Program-made: the position numbers and the translations under genes | Virus record (IMG/VR): IMGVR_UViG_3300009174_000002 | Span: 51,517-115,516 of that record | Source: a virus | Reading direction: 5' to 3' (one strand) | Length of the DNA stretch: 64,000 nucleotides | Part shown: positions 54,888-62,816 of the stretch, piece after piece | Layout: the number at the start of each line of letters is the position of its first letter | Numbering within the stretch: position 1 is the stretch's first letter | The notes under the pieces: model-generated | What the model saw: only the letters and a program-made list of their open reading frames with translations | Told to the model about the DNA's origin: nothing | The model's database searches: none

Positions 54888-55781
54888 ATGAACCAAATCG
54901 AGCAATTAAATTATAAAAATAAAGAAGGTTTAAGTTTAGCTGATCGTCAAAAGGAATATGAGAATATTACTCGTACCTACCTTATACCTAAACAACCAGT
55001 AATTATCAGAATAGATGGAAAGGCATTTCATAGTTATACAAAACAAAAATGTTTTTCTAAGCCGTTTGATAAAAACATTTCTTTAGCTTTTGAGAAAAGT
55101 ACAAAAGAATTATGCGAATCTTTACAAAATGTAGAGTTTGCCTATCATCAAAGTGACGAAGTAAGTATTTTCTTAAAAGATTATACCGAAGAAAAACAAC
55201 AACAATTTTTTAACGGTAATATTCAAAAGATAGTTTCAGTAGCAACTTCACAATTTACTTATTTTTTTAATAAGAATATTAAAGAATTACTAGAAACTAA
55301 TGTAATAGGCGATATTACTCTTAAACCTGCTTTTTTTGATGGAAGAGTATTTAATTTGCCTCTACATGAAGTAAGCAATTATTTTATTTGGAGACAAAGG
55401 GATGCAATTAGAAATAGTATTACTTCTCATAGTTTGGCTTATTTTTCTCAAAAAGAATTACATAAGAAAAATAGTGATGAAAAAGTTAATATGCTAGATA
55501 AGTTAGCTTTTGAGAAAAATGATTCTACTATTATGTGGAAAGAACTAGATATTTCCTTACAAAGAGGAACAGTTTATTATAAAATAGATATTGAGGAAAA
55601 GATAAAAGATTTACCTCAGAATATTATTGATATTTACATTAAACAAGGAAAAGAAATATCTGATACTGTAATTAGAAATAGATGGATGATAGATTATAAT
55701 ATTCCTATTTTTTCCGAAAATAAAAATTTTATAGAAAGATTTGTTATAAACGAAAATGGAAATAATCTTCAATCCTTCTGA
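54888..55781 (+). CDS. thg1: tRNA(His) guanylyltransferase-like protein (Thg1 family)
   Basis: The 297-residue protein has 'PVIIRIDGKAFHSYTKQKCF' (first metal-binding Asp, R-x-D-G-x-x-F), 'KPFDKNISLAFEKSTKEL', 'VEFAYHQSDEVSIFLKD' (the HxxSDE motif), and 'FDGRVFNLP' followed by 'NYFIWRQRDAIRNSI'. Thg1 and Thg1-like proteins add nucleotides in the 3'-to-5' direction to tRNA 5' ends. Phage members could repair tRNAs damaged by host defence or mature phage tRNAs. No tRNA genes were seen in this window. Confidence 0.93.
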   Translation: MNQIEQLNYKNKEGLSLADRQKEYENITRTYLIPKQPVIIRIDGKAFHSYTKQKCFSKPFDKNISLAFEKSTKELCESLQNVEFAYHQSDEVSIFLKDYTEEKQQQFFNGNIQKIVSVATSQFTYFFNKNIKELLETNVIGDITLKPAFFDGRVFNLPLHEVSNYFIWRQRDAIRNSITSHSLAYFSQKELHKKNSDEKVNMLDKLAFEKNDSTIMWKELDISLQRGTVYYKIDIEEKIKDLPQNIIDIYIKQGKEISDTVIRNRWMIDYNIPIFSENKNFIERFVINENGNNLQSF

Positions 55782-56154
55782 TTATTGTTTATATAGAGAT
55801 GACAATCAGAAAGTAAATGTATTAGAATTTTTATATCATATTTTAAGTCTACTTGATAAAACTATAGTAGATAAAAAGATTCAAGATAAAAGTTCCTTAA
55901 ATTTTGGAGTATTAGGATATTGTATTGCATCTTTGGAAAAAGGAATAGGAATATGTGATAATATTATTGATACAGTATACAATTATGAAAATAAACAGGA
56001 TAATATTAATTTAGAATTTTCATTTGCGTTTTTTGATAGCACATTATTAGAAGTATTTTTTGATAAATATAAACTAAGAGTCTACCCTGAATTATTGTTT
56101 ATTTTACTTGATAAAAGCATACAATTCACTAATACAAAAATTACAAATAAATAA
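55756..56154 (+). CDS. Hypothetical protein, 132 aa
   Basis: The start overlaps thg1 by 26 nt, so the two are translationally linked. Hydrophobic helices alternate with short loops ('VLEFLYHILSLLDKTIVDKK', 'NFGVLGYCIASLEKGIGICD'). Composition suggests a globular all-helical protein. No family recognised. Confidence 0.58.
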   Translation: MEIIFNPSDYCLYRDDNQKVNVLEFLYHILSLLDKTIVDKKIQDKSSLNFGVLGYCIASLEKGIGICDNIIDTVYNYENKQDNINLEFSFAFFDSTLLEVFFDKYKLRVYPELLFILLDKSIQFTNTKITNK

Positions 56155-56157
56155 AAA

Positions 56158-56697
56158 ATGGAATTAAAAGAATATCAGCAGCAAACCTTGAGAACTTTAA
56201 AACTTATTAATCCTGATATGGATATTGCTCATATGTTGTTTGGAATGAATGGTGAGTTTAATGAATTATATAATGCAATAGATGACATAAATAGAGGAGA
56301 AGAGCTCACCGATCAACTTTGGTATCTTTCGAACTATTGTAATATGAAAGAAATAACACTTTATAAAATTTTTGATTTTAAATTTAGGTTATTTTACTAT
56401 GAATTGAAATTCTATAATTATATTGAAAAACTACAATGTGAAATTAGTATCTTAACTGATTTAGAAAAGAAAAAATTAATATATGGTAAAGAAATAAGTA
56501 TAGATGAAATAAAAGATCAAGTTATAGAAATAGCCAAAAGTTTAAACGATTGTTATTCTTTTTATGAAATTGACCCTCAACAAGCCATGGAAAATAATAT
56601 TGCAAAACTGAAAGTAAGATATCCAGAAAAGTTCACAGAAGAAAATGCATTAAATAGGAACTTAGAACTTGAAAGGAAAGTATTAGAAAATAAATAA
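56158..56697 (+). CDS. MazG-like nucleotide pyrophosphohydrolase, 179 aa
   Basis: The helix 'HMLFGMNGEFNELYNAIDDI' with E-x-x-E, followed by 'EELTDQLWYLSNYCNMKE' (E-x-x-x-D), is the metal site of all-alpha NTP pyrophosphatases. The ending 'NNIAKLKVRYPEKFTEENAL' then NRN is typical of phage MazG proteins. Such enzymes hydrolyse NTPs/dNTPs or alarmone-related nucleotides to help host takeover. The middle is longer than in standard MazG. Confidence 0.82.
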   Translation: MELKEYQQQTLRTLKLINPDMDIAHMLFGMNGEFNELYNAIDDINRGEELTDQLWYLSNYCNMKEITLYKIFDFKFRLFYYELKFYNYIEKLQCEISILTDLEKKKLIYGKEISIDEIKDQVIEIAKSLNDCYSFYEIDPQQAMENNIAKLKVRYPEKFTEENALNRNLELERKVLENK

Positions 56698-56701
56698 ATT
56701 A

Positions 56702-57034
56702 ATGGAGATAGAAATATTCACTCATGGTATAGTTATAGTAGATTCTAAAACATTGGTAGAAGATAATGAATTAGAAATTTTACATTTTGTAGGTTTTTCA
56801 AGAGAAATAACAGAAGAGGATATAGATAATATTAAACAAGAAGCTCAAACTGTAGAAGAGTTTGGTTTAATTGAAGCATATGAAAGGTGTTTATTTTTAA
56901 AAGCTCCAAAAGAACTAGTTGAATTTTATAATATAGTAATAGAACAAAACGAAATTGATTTTGAGCCTGATGGCAATTTAAATAATTTAGATAATTTTGA
57001 TGAAGAAGATGATCAAGATGATTCTATAGATTAG
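56702..57034 (+). CDS. Acidic hypothetical protein, 110 aa
   Basis: Starts 'MEIEIFTHGIVIVDSKTLVE' and ends in an acidic tail ('DNFDEEDDQDDSID'). No domain recognised. It follows the MazG-like gene after 4 nt and precedes a strong terminator, so it ends that run. Confidence 0.58.
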   Translation: MEIEIFTHGIVIVDSKTLVEDNELEILHFVGFSREITEEDIDNIKQEAQTVEEFGLIEAYERCLFLKAPKELVEFYNIVIEQNEIDFEPDGNLNNLDNFDEEDDQDDSID

Positions 57035-57070
57035 TTTTTGTTTAATTCAATGTGTGTTAATTTTTAGGCA

Positions 57071-57100
57071 AGAAATTCTATTTTTATAGAATTTCTTTTT
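57071..57100 (+). terminator. Intrinsic terminator
   Basis: Perfect 11-bp stem AGAAATTCTAT / ATAGAATTTCT with loop TTTT, followed by TTTT. It separates the Thg1/MazG run from an early-type promoter that starts at the next base. Confidence 0.9.
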
Positions 57101-57126
57101 GTTTACTTATGATTAACTATCTTCAT
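57101..57126 (+). promoter_or_regulatory. Early-promoter-like element, copy 4
   Basis: GTTTACTTA-TGATTAAC-TATCTTCAT: same box layout and 8-nt spacer as the other copies, with conserved outer boxes and a diverged spacer. It ends 22 nt before the ATG at 57148, which decides that start over an ATG inside the element at 57109. Confidence 0.7.
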
Positions 57127-57147
57127 TTGAAAATAAATAAAATATAT

Positions 57148-57528
57148 ATGGAATTAACCTCAGAAAATGTAAATCAAGTTTTTACTAATTGTCTTTTTTT
57201 GGAAGATGAAGAAAAGAATAATTTTGTTATGGCCAAAGGTATTACAATAGATGTAGGTTTTCATCCTAAAAGATTGGAAGAACATAAAGATAAAATTATT
57301 GAAATGTTAGATCAACTGCCCAATGATTTTAAAATGGAAGGAGGTGGAGGATCTAGTTTTTTAAACGCCTGTCTAGATAAAAATGGAAATCAATGGACAG
57401 ATTTGCATAAAACAGTTGAAAAATTATTACTTTTGGGATTAGGTATTGATAAAATTTTTTACTGTTTACCTAAAGAAATGTGGCAATTTTTCCCAGGTGG
57501 AATGCCTTATTTTTTTATTAAAAACTAA
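57148..57528 (+). CDS. Conserved hypothetical protein, 126 aa
   Basis: I start it at 'MELTSENVNQVFTNCLF', because the Met at 57109 lies within the promoter-like element. The C-terminal part, 'GGGGSSFLNACLDKNGNQWT' and 'KIFYCLPKEMWQFFPGGMPY' then FF, matches a protein family widespread in bacteria and phages that has no assigned function. The strongly conserved W-T and PGGMPY patterns suggest an enzyme or ligand site. Confidence 0.72.
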   Translation: MELTSENVNQVFTNCLFLEDEEKNNFVMAKGITIDVGFHPKRLEEHKDKIIEMLDQLPNDFKMEGGGGSSFLNACLDKNGNQWTDLHKTVEKLLLLGLGIDKIFYCLPKEMWQFFPGGMPYFFIKN

Positions 57529-57607
57529 TAAAATAATATTAATTTTTTATAAATTTTATCTAGTAAACTGTTAATATTTAATTATTTTTATAAAACTTTT
57601 TTAAAAC

Positions 57608-58681
57608 ATGAATTCTCAATTACTTTTAAGTAGAGAGAGTGACCAAATAGTATTATTTACCCTAACTGATGTAGAGGATATAAAAACCTCTCGGAATAGA
57701 ATACTGGGAAACAAAAAAATGTTTTCTGAGATTTTGTATGAGGGTGAATTAAATAAACCACAAACTATAAAGGAAATTAGTAAATTTGTAAAGGATTTAA
57801 CTCAGTTAAGTTTTGCTAATAATATTACTTATATATTTATAGTTGCAGAAAAAACTAATCCTACCTATGAACCTGAAATAAAAGATGTTGATGATTCTAA
57901 TAATAGTAGAACAAGAAAAAATTGGACACGCGAAGAAGAGGCTTTATTGTTATCGGATGATCCTGAAGTTGTGGCTAAAGTAATTGAAAGATCAGTAGAA
58001 TCTGTAAAACAAAAAATAAGAGTTCTAAAATTAAATCAACCACATTATTATAGACAATTATTAAAAAATGCAGGTGAATATTACACTAATCCTTCAATAA
58101 ATGCAACAGATAAAGTAATTTGGAAAGAAAATGAGGATATAATATTATTTATTTTTCCTGAAACAAGAAGTGCGGCAAAATTATTAAATGTTGATTTGCA
58201 AAAATGTTTTAATAGGATTAGTTATTTAAAATATAATAAAAAAGATCTTTATAAACGATTTTCCGAACACGGTAATATTTTAAAATCTGTATCAAATATT
58301 AAAGAAAAACTTAAATTAGCTGCTGAATTTCTTGAGGGGAAAAAGGATAATTCCGAATTATTGACCAAATATTATAATTTAGCGGACAATTATCTCAATA
58401 TGAATAATAAGGAAAATAATTCTACAATCAATAATCAGCCAGTATATACGCTACCTTCTCAACCACAAATATCACAACCACAAACAAGTCAGCACTCACA
58501 GCAACAAACAATAGAAAATCATAATTCTACAGAATTTAAACAAAAAGTTTCAGAGGAAATTGTAGTAGTAGAACAGCCAATATTTCAAAGTTTTGTATTT
58601 ACATTTAATGACTTTAAAGTAGTATTTAAAAAGCAGCCTAGCTCAATAAGAATTGAAGGGAATACATTATATATAGATTAA
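57608..58681 (+). CDS. Myb/SANT-like DNA-binding protein, 357 aa
   Basis: A central 'RKNWTREEEALLLSDDPEVV' and 'AKVIERSVESVKQKIRVLKL' has the spacing of a Myb/SANT-type helix-turn-helix. A second, weaker copy follows: 'VIWKENEDIILFIFPETRSA' with 'LQKCFNRISYLK'. A Gln/Pro/Ser-rich linker ('QPQISQPQTSQHSQQQ') leads to a short C-terminal beta domain. Likely a phage regulator or DNA-organising protein. It is the last plus gene before a bidirectional terminator. Confidence 0.65.
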   Translation: MNSQLLLSRESDQIVLFTLTDVEDIKTSRNRILGNKKMFSEILYEGELNKPQTIKEISKFVKDLTQLSFANNITYIFIVAEKTNPTYEPEIKDVDDSNNSRTRKNWTREEEALLLSDDPEVVAKVIERSVESVKQKIRVLKLNQPHYYRQLLKNAGEYYTNPSINATDKVIWKENEDIILFIFPETRSAAKLLNVDLQKCFNRISYLKYNKKDLYKRFSEHGNILKSVSNIKEKLKLAAEFLEGKKDNSELLTKYYNLADNYLNMNNKENNSTINNQPVYTLPSQPQISQPQTSQHSQQQTIENHNSTEFKQKVSEEIVVVEQPIFQSFVFTFNDFKVVFKKQPSSIRIEGNTLYID

Positions 58682-58714
58682 GGATTGTTTCGTTTACATG
58701 GTTTTTTAAGAAAA

Positions 58715-58746
58715 GTAGGGTAGGATTAATCTCCTCCCTATTTTTT
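58715..58746. terminator. Bidirectional terminator between convergent genes
   Basis: Stem GTAGGGTAGGA / TCCTCCCTA with one bulge, followed by a T-run (58740-58746) on the plus strand. On the minus strand it overlaps the last codons of the GNAT fusion gene. Confidence 0.7.
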
Positions 58747-60130
58747 ATCTATATTCTAATTTTTGTTCTATTTCTTTTTTAAGAGAATTTAAAGCCTCAG
58801 TTACCTTCATAGTTTTAAATTTGCTTTTTAAATATGTTTGTCCCGCTGCTGGACTAGCGGTAGTATGTCTATCATACATATATTCGTTTCCTTTATTATC
58901 AATTCCTTTTAATACAAACCCACTACCAATTTTTATTTTATTATGTTTTTTATCCCAATTGGTAGTTTGATCAACATAATATATAAATCCATCTATCCAT
59001 TTTAATTCTAATATTTTTTGTATTTGTTCAACATTCCACCAGGAGGTTGAAGATATTCTATCTTCAACAGCTTGCACGCCTTTAATAGTATATGGACGAG
59101 AAATTTTATATTTTCCAATAGTAATTTCACTAGGAACTAGATTTTTATTTCCTTTTAATTTAGTAATCTTTTCTTTTTTAGGTTGAGTAGGTTTATTATT
59201 TTTAATATATCCTTTTTTAGTTAGTTCGTAAATTTTACGAATACTATAAATATCTTCATTAGTAAATATATTTTCATTTAAAATTTTTAAAACATTTTCC
59301 CAATTGGATTTAGATATTTCTTTGATATAAAATAATTGATTAAGAAACTCTTTAAGATTATAAGTAAACCAATCTGCATTCTCACTACGACTCATTACTT
59401 TTGCAATAATTTCTTTTTCTTCCTCGGTAAGAAATGTTGAATCTCCTATTGCTTGTTTGTTATGTGCCAAACGAGTTTCTATTTCCTTTTGTCTTAATAA
59501 GATTTCCTTTTCAATTCTAGCTTTTTCTGCTGCTATTCTAGTTTCTATTCTTCTAGGTTTAAAAAGATTATTAGAATCTTCCTCTTCTTTTAATATTTGT
59601 AGTATTTTATTAGATAGTTTCATTTCCGATAAAAGTTTTTTATAAGTAGCCAATAAAACAGTATTACTATTTTGTTTATATACATTTTCAAAATCTTTTT
59701 TATTTTTTATTTTTTTAGCTTTATCATTTTCCATATTATAAGAATATAATGGAAAAAACTTCATTAATTTCTCCCACATATGTTTAGAATATTGATTTTG
59801 TGTACCATCACTGAGTAAATATTTATATTTCTTAATTAGAAAAGTATATATTTGAAATCCTAATCCTTTATTTCTAAATTCTGGTTTGATAAAAATAGTA
59901 TTTAATTGTGGATATTTATAATATTCAGAAAGTTCATAAAAAGCTAACATTTTTTTACCTTTCATAATATAATAAACACCAGCATAATTACTAAAATATA
60001 TTTTAAAACTTCCTAAGTTTCCAAAGTATTTTAATTCTAATTCGTTAAAATCTTGTTCGAAAAATATCAAACCTTCAGACTCTAGATTATTGTTTCCTTC
60101 ACTATATAATATCTCATTTAATCTTTTCAT
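58745..60130 (-). CDS. GNAT acetyltransferase fused to FKPRR module protein, 461 aa
   Basis: Residues 1-165 form a GNAT-type domain ('YIMKGKKMLAFYELSEYY', 'LNTIFIKPEFRNKGLGFQIY' with the R-x-x-G-x-G acetyl-CoA loop). The N-terminus 'MKRLNEILYSEGNNN' resembles the targeting leader. At 168-195 is a complete second leader and module, 'MKLSNKILQILKEEEDSNNL' then FKPRRIETR, preceded by L-L-S-E. A helical region and a C-terminal domain follow ('SEITIGKYKISRPYTIKGVQ'). The protein may be cut after Glu169 and Glu182. A start at internal Met170 (59623) is also possible. Confidence 0.75.
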   Translation of the reverse strand: MKRLNEILYSEGNNNLESEGLIFFEQDFNELELKYFGNLGSFKIYFSNYAGVYYIMKGKKMLAFYELSEYYKYPQLNTIFIKPEFRNKGLGFQIYTFLIKKYKYLLSDGTQNQYSKHMWEKLMKFFPLYSYNMENDKAKKIKNKKDFENVYKQNSNTVLLATYKKLLSEMKLSNKILQILKEEEDSNNLFKPRRIETRIAAEKARIEKEILLRQKEIETRLAHNKQAIGDSTFLTEEEKEIIAKVMSRSENADWFTYNLKEFLNQLFYIKEISKSNWENVLKILNENIFTNEDIYSIRKIYELTKKGYIKNNKPTQPKKEKITKLKGNKNLVPSEITIGKYKISRPYTIKGVQAVEDRISSTSWWNVEQIQKILELKWIDGFIYYVDQTTNWDKKHNKIKIGSGFVLKGIDNKGNEYMYDRHTTASPAAGQTYLKSKFKTMKVTEALNSLKKEIEQKLEYR

Positions 60131-60673
60131 TTAAGGTCTAATTTGTTCTTCAAGCCCAAGATTATCACCCCATACATCTTTTTGAATCACTTCATCATCA
60201 TCCATGATTGCAAAATAATCTACCCTTAAATTTTCTCTTTTTAATAATACATTTCCAGGACCTACATCTTCAATAGTATAATCATATATTTGATATAGTC
60301 TTTTTCCTATTCCAAAATAATCTCCTCTTTGTGGATCTATATTTAATTCATGTAAATGTTCTCTATAAACTGAAACAACCATTTTCATGATTTTATTGGG
60401 TACTCCACTTTGTAATTGTTCACCACCTTGGGTAATTTTAAACTTACCTCTAACTTCTATACCTCTTGGCTGTTTGAATTTTTTCATTGTCAATTCACCA
60501 TAGAAATTCTTTTTACTTTGTTCCCAATCCAAAGCAAAATATAATACAGACATATTATGTATCTCTTCAACAACTTCTCTACTTTGTTTTTTGAGATACT
60601 GTATATCCTTATCATTGAAGTAAAGATTTCCATTTTCTGATCTTTTATCAGTTGTTTTCAAAGGTTCGGACAT
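60131..60673 (-). CDS. Probable neck protein (T4 gp14-like)
   Basis: 180 residues with 'MSVLYFALDWEQSKKNFYGE', 'RGIEVRGKFKITQGGEQL' and 'LHELNIDPQRGDYFGIGKRL' then YQIYDYT. The pattern 'RGDYF...+.YxI' occurs in head-closure/neck proteins of cyanophage-type T4 relatives. It has no module, unlike the genes on either side. It would seal the packaged head before tail joining. The call rests on pattern recall and on linkage to the 398-aa neck candidate. Confidence 0.5.
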   Translation of the reverse strand: MSEPLKTTDKRSENGNLYFNDKDIQYLKKQSREVVEEIHNMSVLYFALDWEQSKKNFYGELTMKKFKQPRGIEVRGKFKITQGGEQLQSGVPNKIMKMVVSVYREHLHELNIDPQRGDYFGIGKRLYQIYDYTIEDVGPGNVLLKRENLRVDYFAIMDDDEVIQKDVWGDNLGLEEQIRP

Positions 60674-61078
60674 TTAAATATTTTTTGCTTTATGTTTAAG
60701 TATATCTGATAAAATCAAATTAAAAAAATCTTCTTTGTTAGATATAGAAATAGCATCAGTAGTGTATTCAGTATAACCAATAGTTGCTTTATTAGCATTT
60801 TGATACCAAAAATATTTTACATATCTTTGATTAGATCTATTGATAGGGAAAGTAAGACCAATTTGTAATTCTATATTCAAATCATTTCTTCCAAATAAAT
60901 CACACTGTATATATCTAGTTTCAATATTATTTATCTCTAAAAATTGTTTTAAACTTTCTTCTATTTCATCTTGCTTTTTTTCTTTTTCAGTCCTTATATC
61001 CGGCCTGTTCATTCTTCTAGGTTTAAACAAATTTTCTTCTTCTTCAGATTCTAATAATATTTTAGTTATTAAATTCAT
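60674..61078 (-). CDS. Module-bearing putative internal virion protein, 134 aa
   Basis: I start it at 'MNLITKILLESEEEENLFKP' then RRMNRP, because all homologous leaders begin MN(L/I). The longer start at 61090 adds only four residues and overlaps the upstream gene. I-L-L-E is the predicted cut. The remaining domain ('YIQCDLFGRNDLNIELQIGL') is beta-rich and unidentified. Confidence 0.75.
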   Translation of the reverse strand: MNLITKILLESEEEENLFKPRRMNRPDIRTEKEKKQDEIEESLKQFLEINNIETRYIQCDLFGRNDLNIELQIGLTFPINRSNQRYVKYFWYQNANKATIGYTEYTTDAISISNKEDFFNLILSDILKHKAKNI

Positions 61079-61082
61079 TATT

Positions 61083-61538
61083 TTAAACATCGAATTTTAT
61101 ATAAGGTAAATTATGACTAAATAATTTTAATAAATCCGGTTCTTGAAGAAATACTTCTCTTCTATATCCTCCTGCTATAGGTTGGTAAATATTAACTACC
61201 GATCTTCCAGACATCCAGATTTTATTCAACTCCGAATCACTTAGGGAATTAAATTTTTTTATAAAATAAGTTCTTGCATTATTAAGTGCCATAGGTTTTA
61301 TTTTGTCTAAAGCATCTTGATAATCTTTTGCTCTTACAAAATGATCAATATAATATTCGAAACTAAATAATTTAAAAGTTAAATGAACAAGATAAACATC
61401 TTTAATTCCAGGATATTTTTTTAAAATTTCTTCTTCCTCTTTTTTTAAAATCTCTTCTCTTTCAGACACTTTTCGAGGTTTGAAGAGATTATTCTTATCT
61501 TCTTTAAGAATAGATAGTATTTTAGAATTTAAATTCAT
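61083..61538 (-). CDS. Module-bearing protein of the VLAK paralogue family, 151 aa
   Basis: Leader 'MNLNSKILSILKEDKNNLFK' then PRKVSERE, with the family domain 'YPGIKDVYLVHLTFKLFSFE' and FVRAKDYQDALDKIKPMA. It is about 32 kb from its relatives at 28.9-29.8 kb, so the family has spread to separate operons. It ends 'FSHNLPYIKFDV'. Confidence 0.75.
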   Translation of the reverse strand: MNLNSKILSILKEDKNNLFKPRKVSEREEILKKEEEEILKKYPGIKDVYLVHLTFKLFSFEYYIDHFVRAKDYQDALDKIKPMALNNARTYFIKKFNSLSDSELNKIWMSGRSVVNIYQPIAGGYRREVFLQEPDLLKLFSHNLPYIKFDV

Positions 61539-61562
61539 TATAACTGATTGATTATCAATAAG

Positions 61563-62759
61563 TTAACCAAGGTACCATTGTCTGGGGGCTTTGGAGGCTT
61601 TTTTTGCTGCTTCTATTATTTGATCTTTTTCTTGATATAATAAAGCTAAGTTTAATTTTTCCATATCACTTCTTAAATCCTCCCTCAACTTATTAATCTC
61701 ATTTTCAGCCTCAGTTAATAAGCTACCGTAATCAAATTCTATTTCAAAATCCATTTCTCCTGTACCCATGGTCTTTTTAATTTTTCTCCATTTAGATCCT
61801 TGAATATATTTACATCTGGCTAATGTATATTCCCAAATCCAGGTTTTAGCCCAATCCGATAACATCGACCAAGGAACTGCTTGTAAATTCATTTGTAAAG
61901 GATTGGCAATTAAAGTAGGATTATAGGTTTGTGAATCAGGATCAGAAGAAGGAATATCAGCTTCAAAAGTATAAGTTGAACTAGCGGTATCAGGTTCGTC
62001 TTGTCCTCTTCCGGTCAATACATCTATATCATTCCAGTAAAAATAAAATACTCTTGTACCAGGAACTATATTCAAATTTTTACTTCCAGGCATAGGGGAT
62101 ATTTCTAACATATCTCCTGATAAATTATGAAAAAATTCAGAGAATAATATTTTTCTTCTAGTTTCCATACTTTGTAATAAAAGGACGGTATCAAAAGCAT
62201 ATCCTAAATAAGTTAAAGGGCTACTTCCATAATTGAATCCAGCAGTAGTAAAATTCCATAAACCACTATTTATTACATCATCACCATTTAAAGAATCAGA
62301 ATTTCCTGTAAATTTAGATCCAATAAACAGCTCTGGCCGAGCTACCCACATTACCCTATGAATTCTTCTGGCACCAGGAGGGTAGGGTTTAGATGATTCT
62401 TTTGAAAGATCATATATTTGACGCCCTGGTTCTAAAACAATATAATCTTTTTTCCAAGGTATTTTACCACCCACCCTTGCCATAGAAGAAAACCAATCGG
62501 TAATTTGTTGAATTAAATTCATATTAAAGGTAGCGATTTGATTTGTCATAACCATTCCAGCAGGCAAACCGTACATATTTCCAAATTGATTTTTTAATTG
62601 CCAAATAGATGTCTCCTTATTGAATTCTCTCAAAGCTCTTCGCATAACAATAAGTACCTCTTTTTTGGTAATATCAACTCCAATTGTTTCTCCACCTAGA
62701 ATAGTTTGAATTTCTTCATAGGTTTCAACTAGTTCTTTTTCAGTAATGTCTAATAACAT
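61563..62759 (-). CDS. Probable neck protein (T4 gp13/gp14-like), 398 aa
   Basis: The N-terminal half contains 'ALREFNKETSIWQLKNQFGN' and a beta-rich middle. The C-terminal part 'LSDWAKTWIWEYTLARCKYI' is followed by an acidic 'FDYGSLLTEAENEINKLRED'. This W...Y..A..K...G motif followed by A-E-x-E-I-x-x-L-R resembles neck proteins of cyanophage T4 relatives. It is longer than T4 gp13 (309 aa) or gp14 (256 aa). It starts the operon behind a late-type box and shares it with a second neck candidate. Confidence 0.55.
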   Translation of the reverse strand: MLLDITEKELVETYEEIQTILGGETIGVDITKKEVLIVMRRALREFNKETSIWQLKNQFGNMYGLPAGMVMTNQIATFNMNLIQQITDWFSSMARVGGKIPWKKDYIVLEPGRQIYDLSKESSKPYPPGARRIHRVMWVARPELFIGSKFTGNSDSLNGDDVINSGLWNFTTAGFNYGSSPLTYLGYAFDTVLLLQSMETRRKILFSEFFHNLSGDMLEISPMPGSKNLNIVPGTRVFYFYWNDIDVLTGRGQDEPDTASSTYTFEADIPSSDPDSQTYNPTLIANPLQMNLQAVPWSMLSDWAKTWIWEYTLARCKYIQGSKWRKIKKTMGTGEMDFEIEFDYGSLLTEAENEINKLREDLRSDMEKLNLALLYQEKDQIIEAAKKASKAPRQWYLG

Positions 62760-62780
62760 TGTAATAAAATGTGATTTTTA

Positions 62781-62790
62781 TTTAAATATT
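62781..62790 (-). promoter_or_regulatory. Late-promoter-like box AATATTTAAA (neck operon)
   Basis: The minus strand reads GTAATATTTAAATAAAAATCAC, ending 21 nt before the neck gene. It lies 26 nt from the divergent polymerase start. Confidence 0.5.
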
Positions 62791-62816
62791 ACTATTTACT
62801 TTTTAACTTTAGTTGA

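Noticed and set aside
10476-57060. 14-nt identity TCAATGTGTGTTAA at 10476-10489 and 57047-57060
   Set aside because: The two copies have opposite relations to their neighbouring genes (upstream of a minus gene, downstream of a plus gene), so no common role fits. It may be chance in AT-rich DNA.
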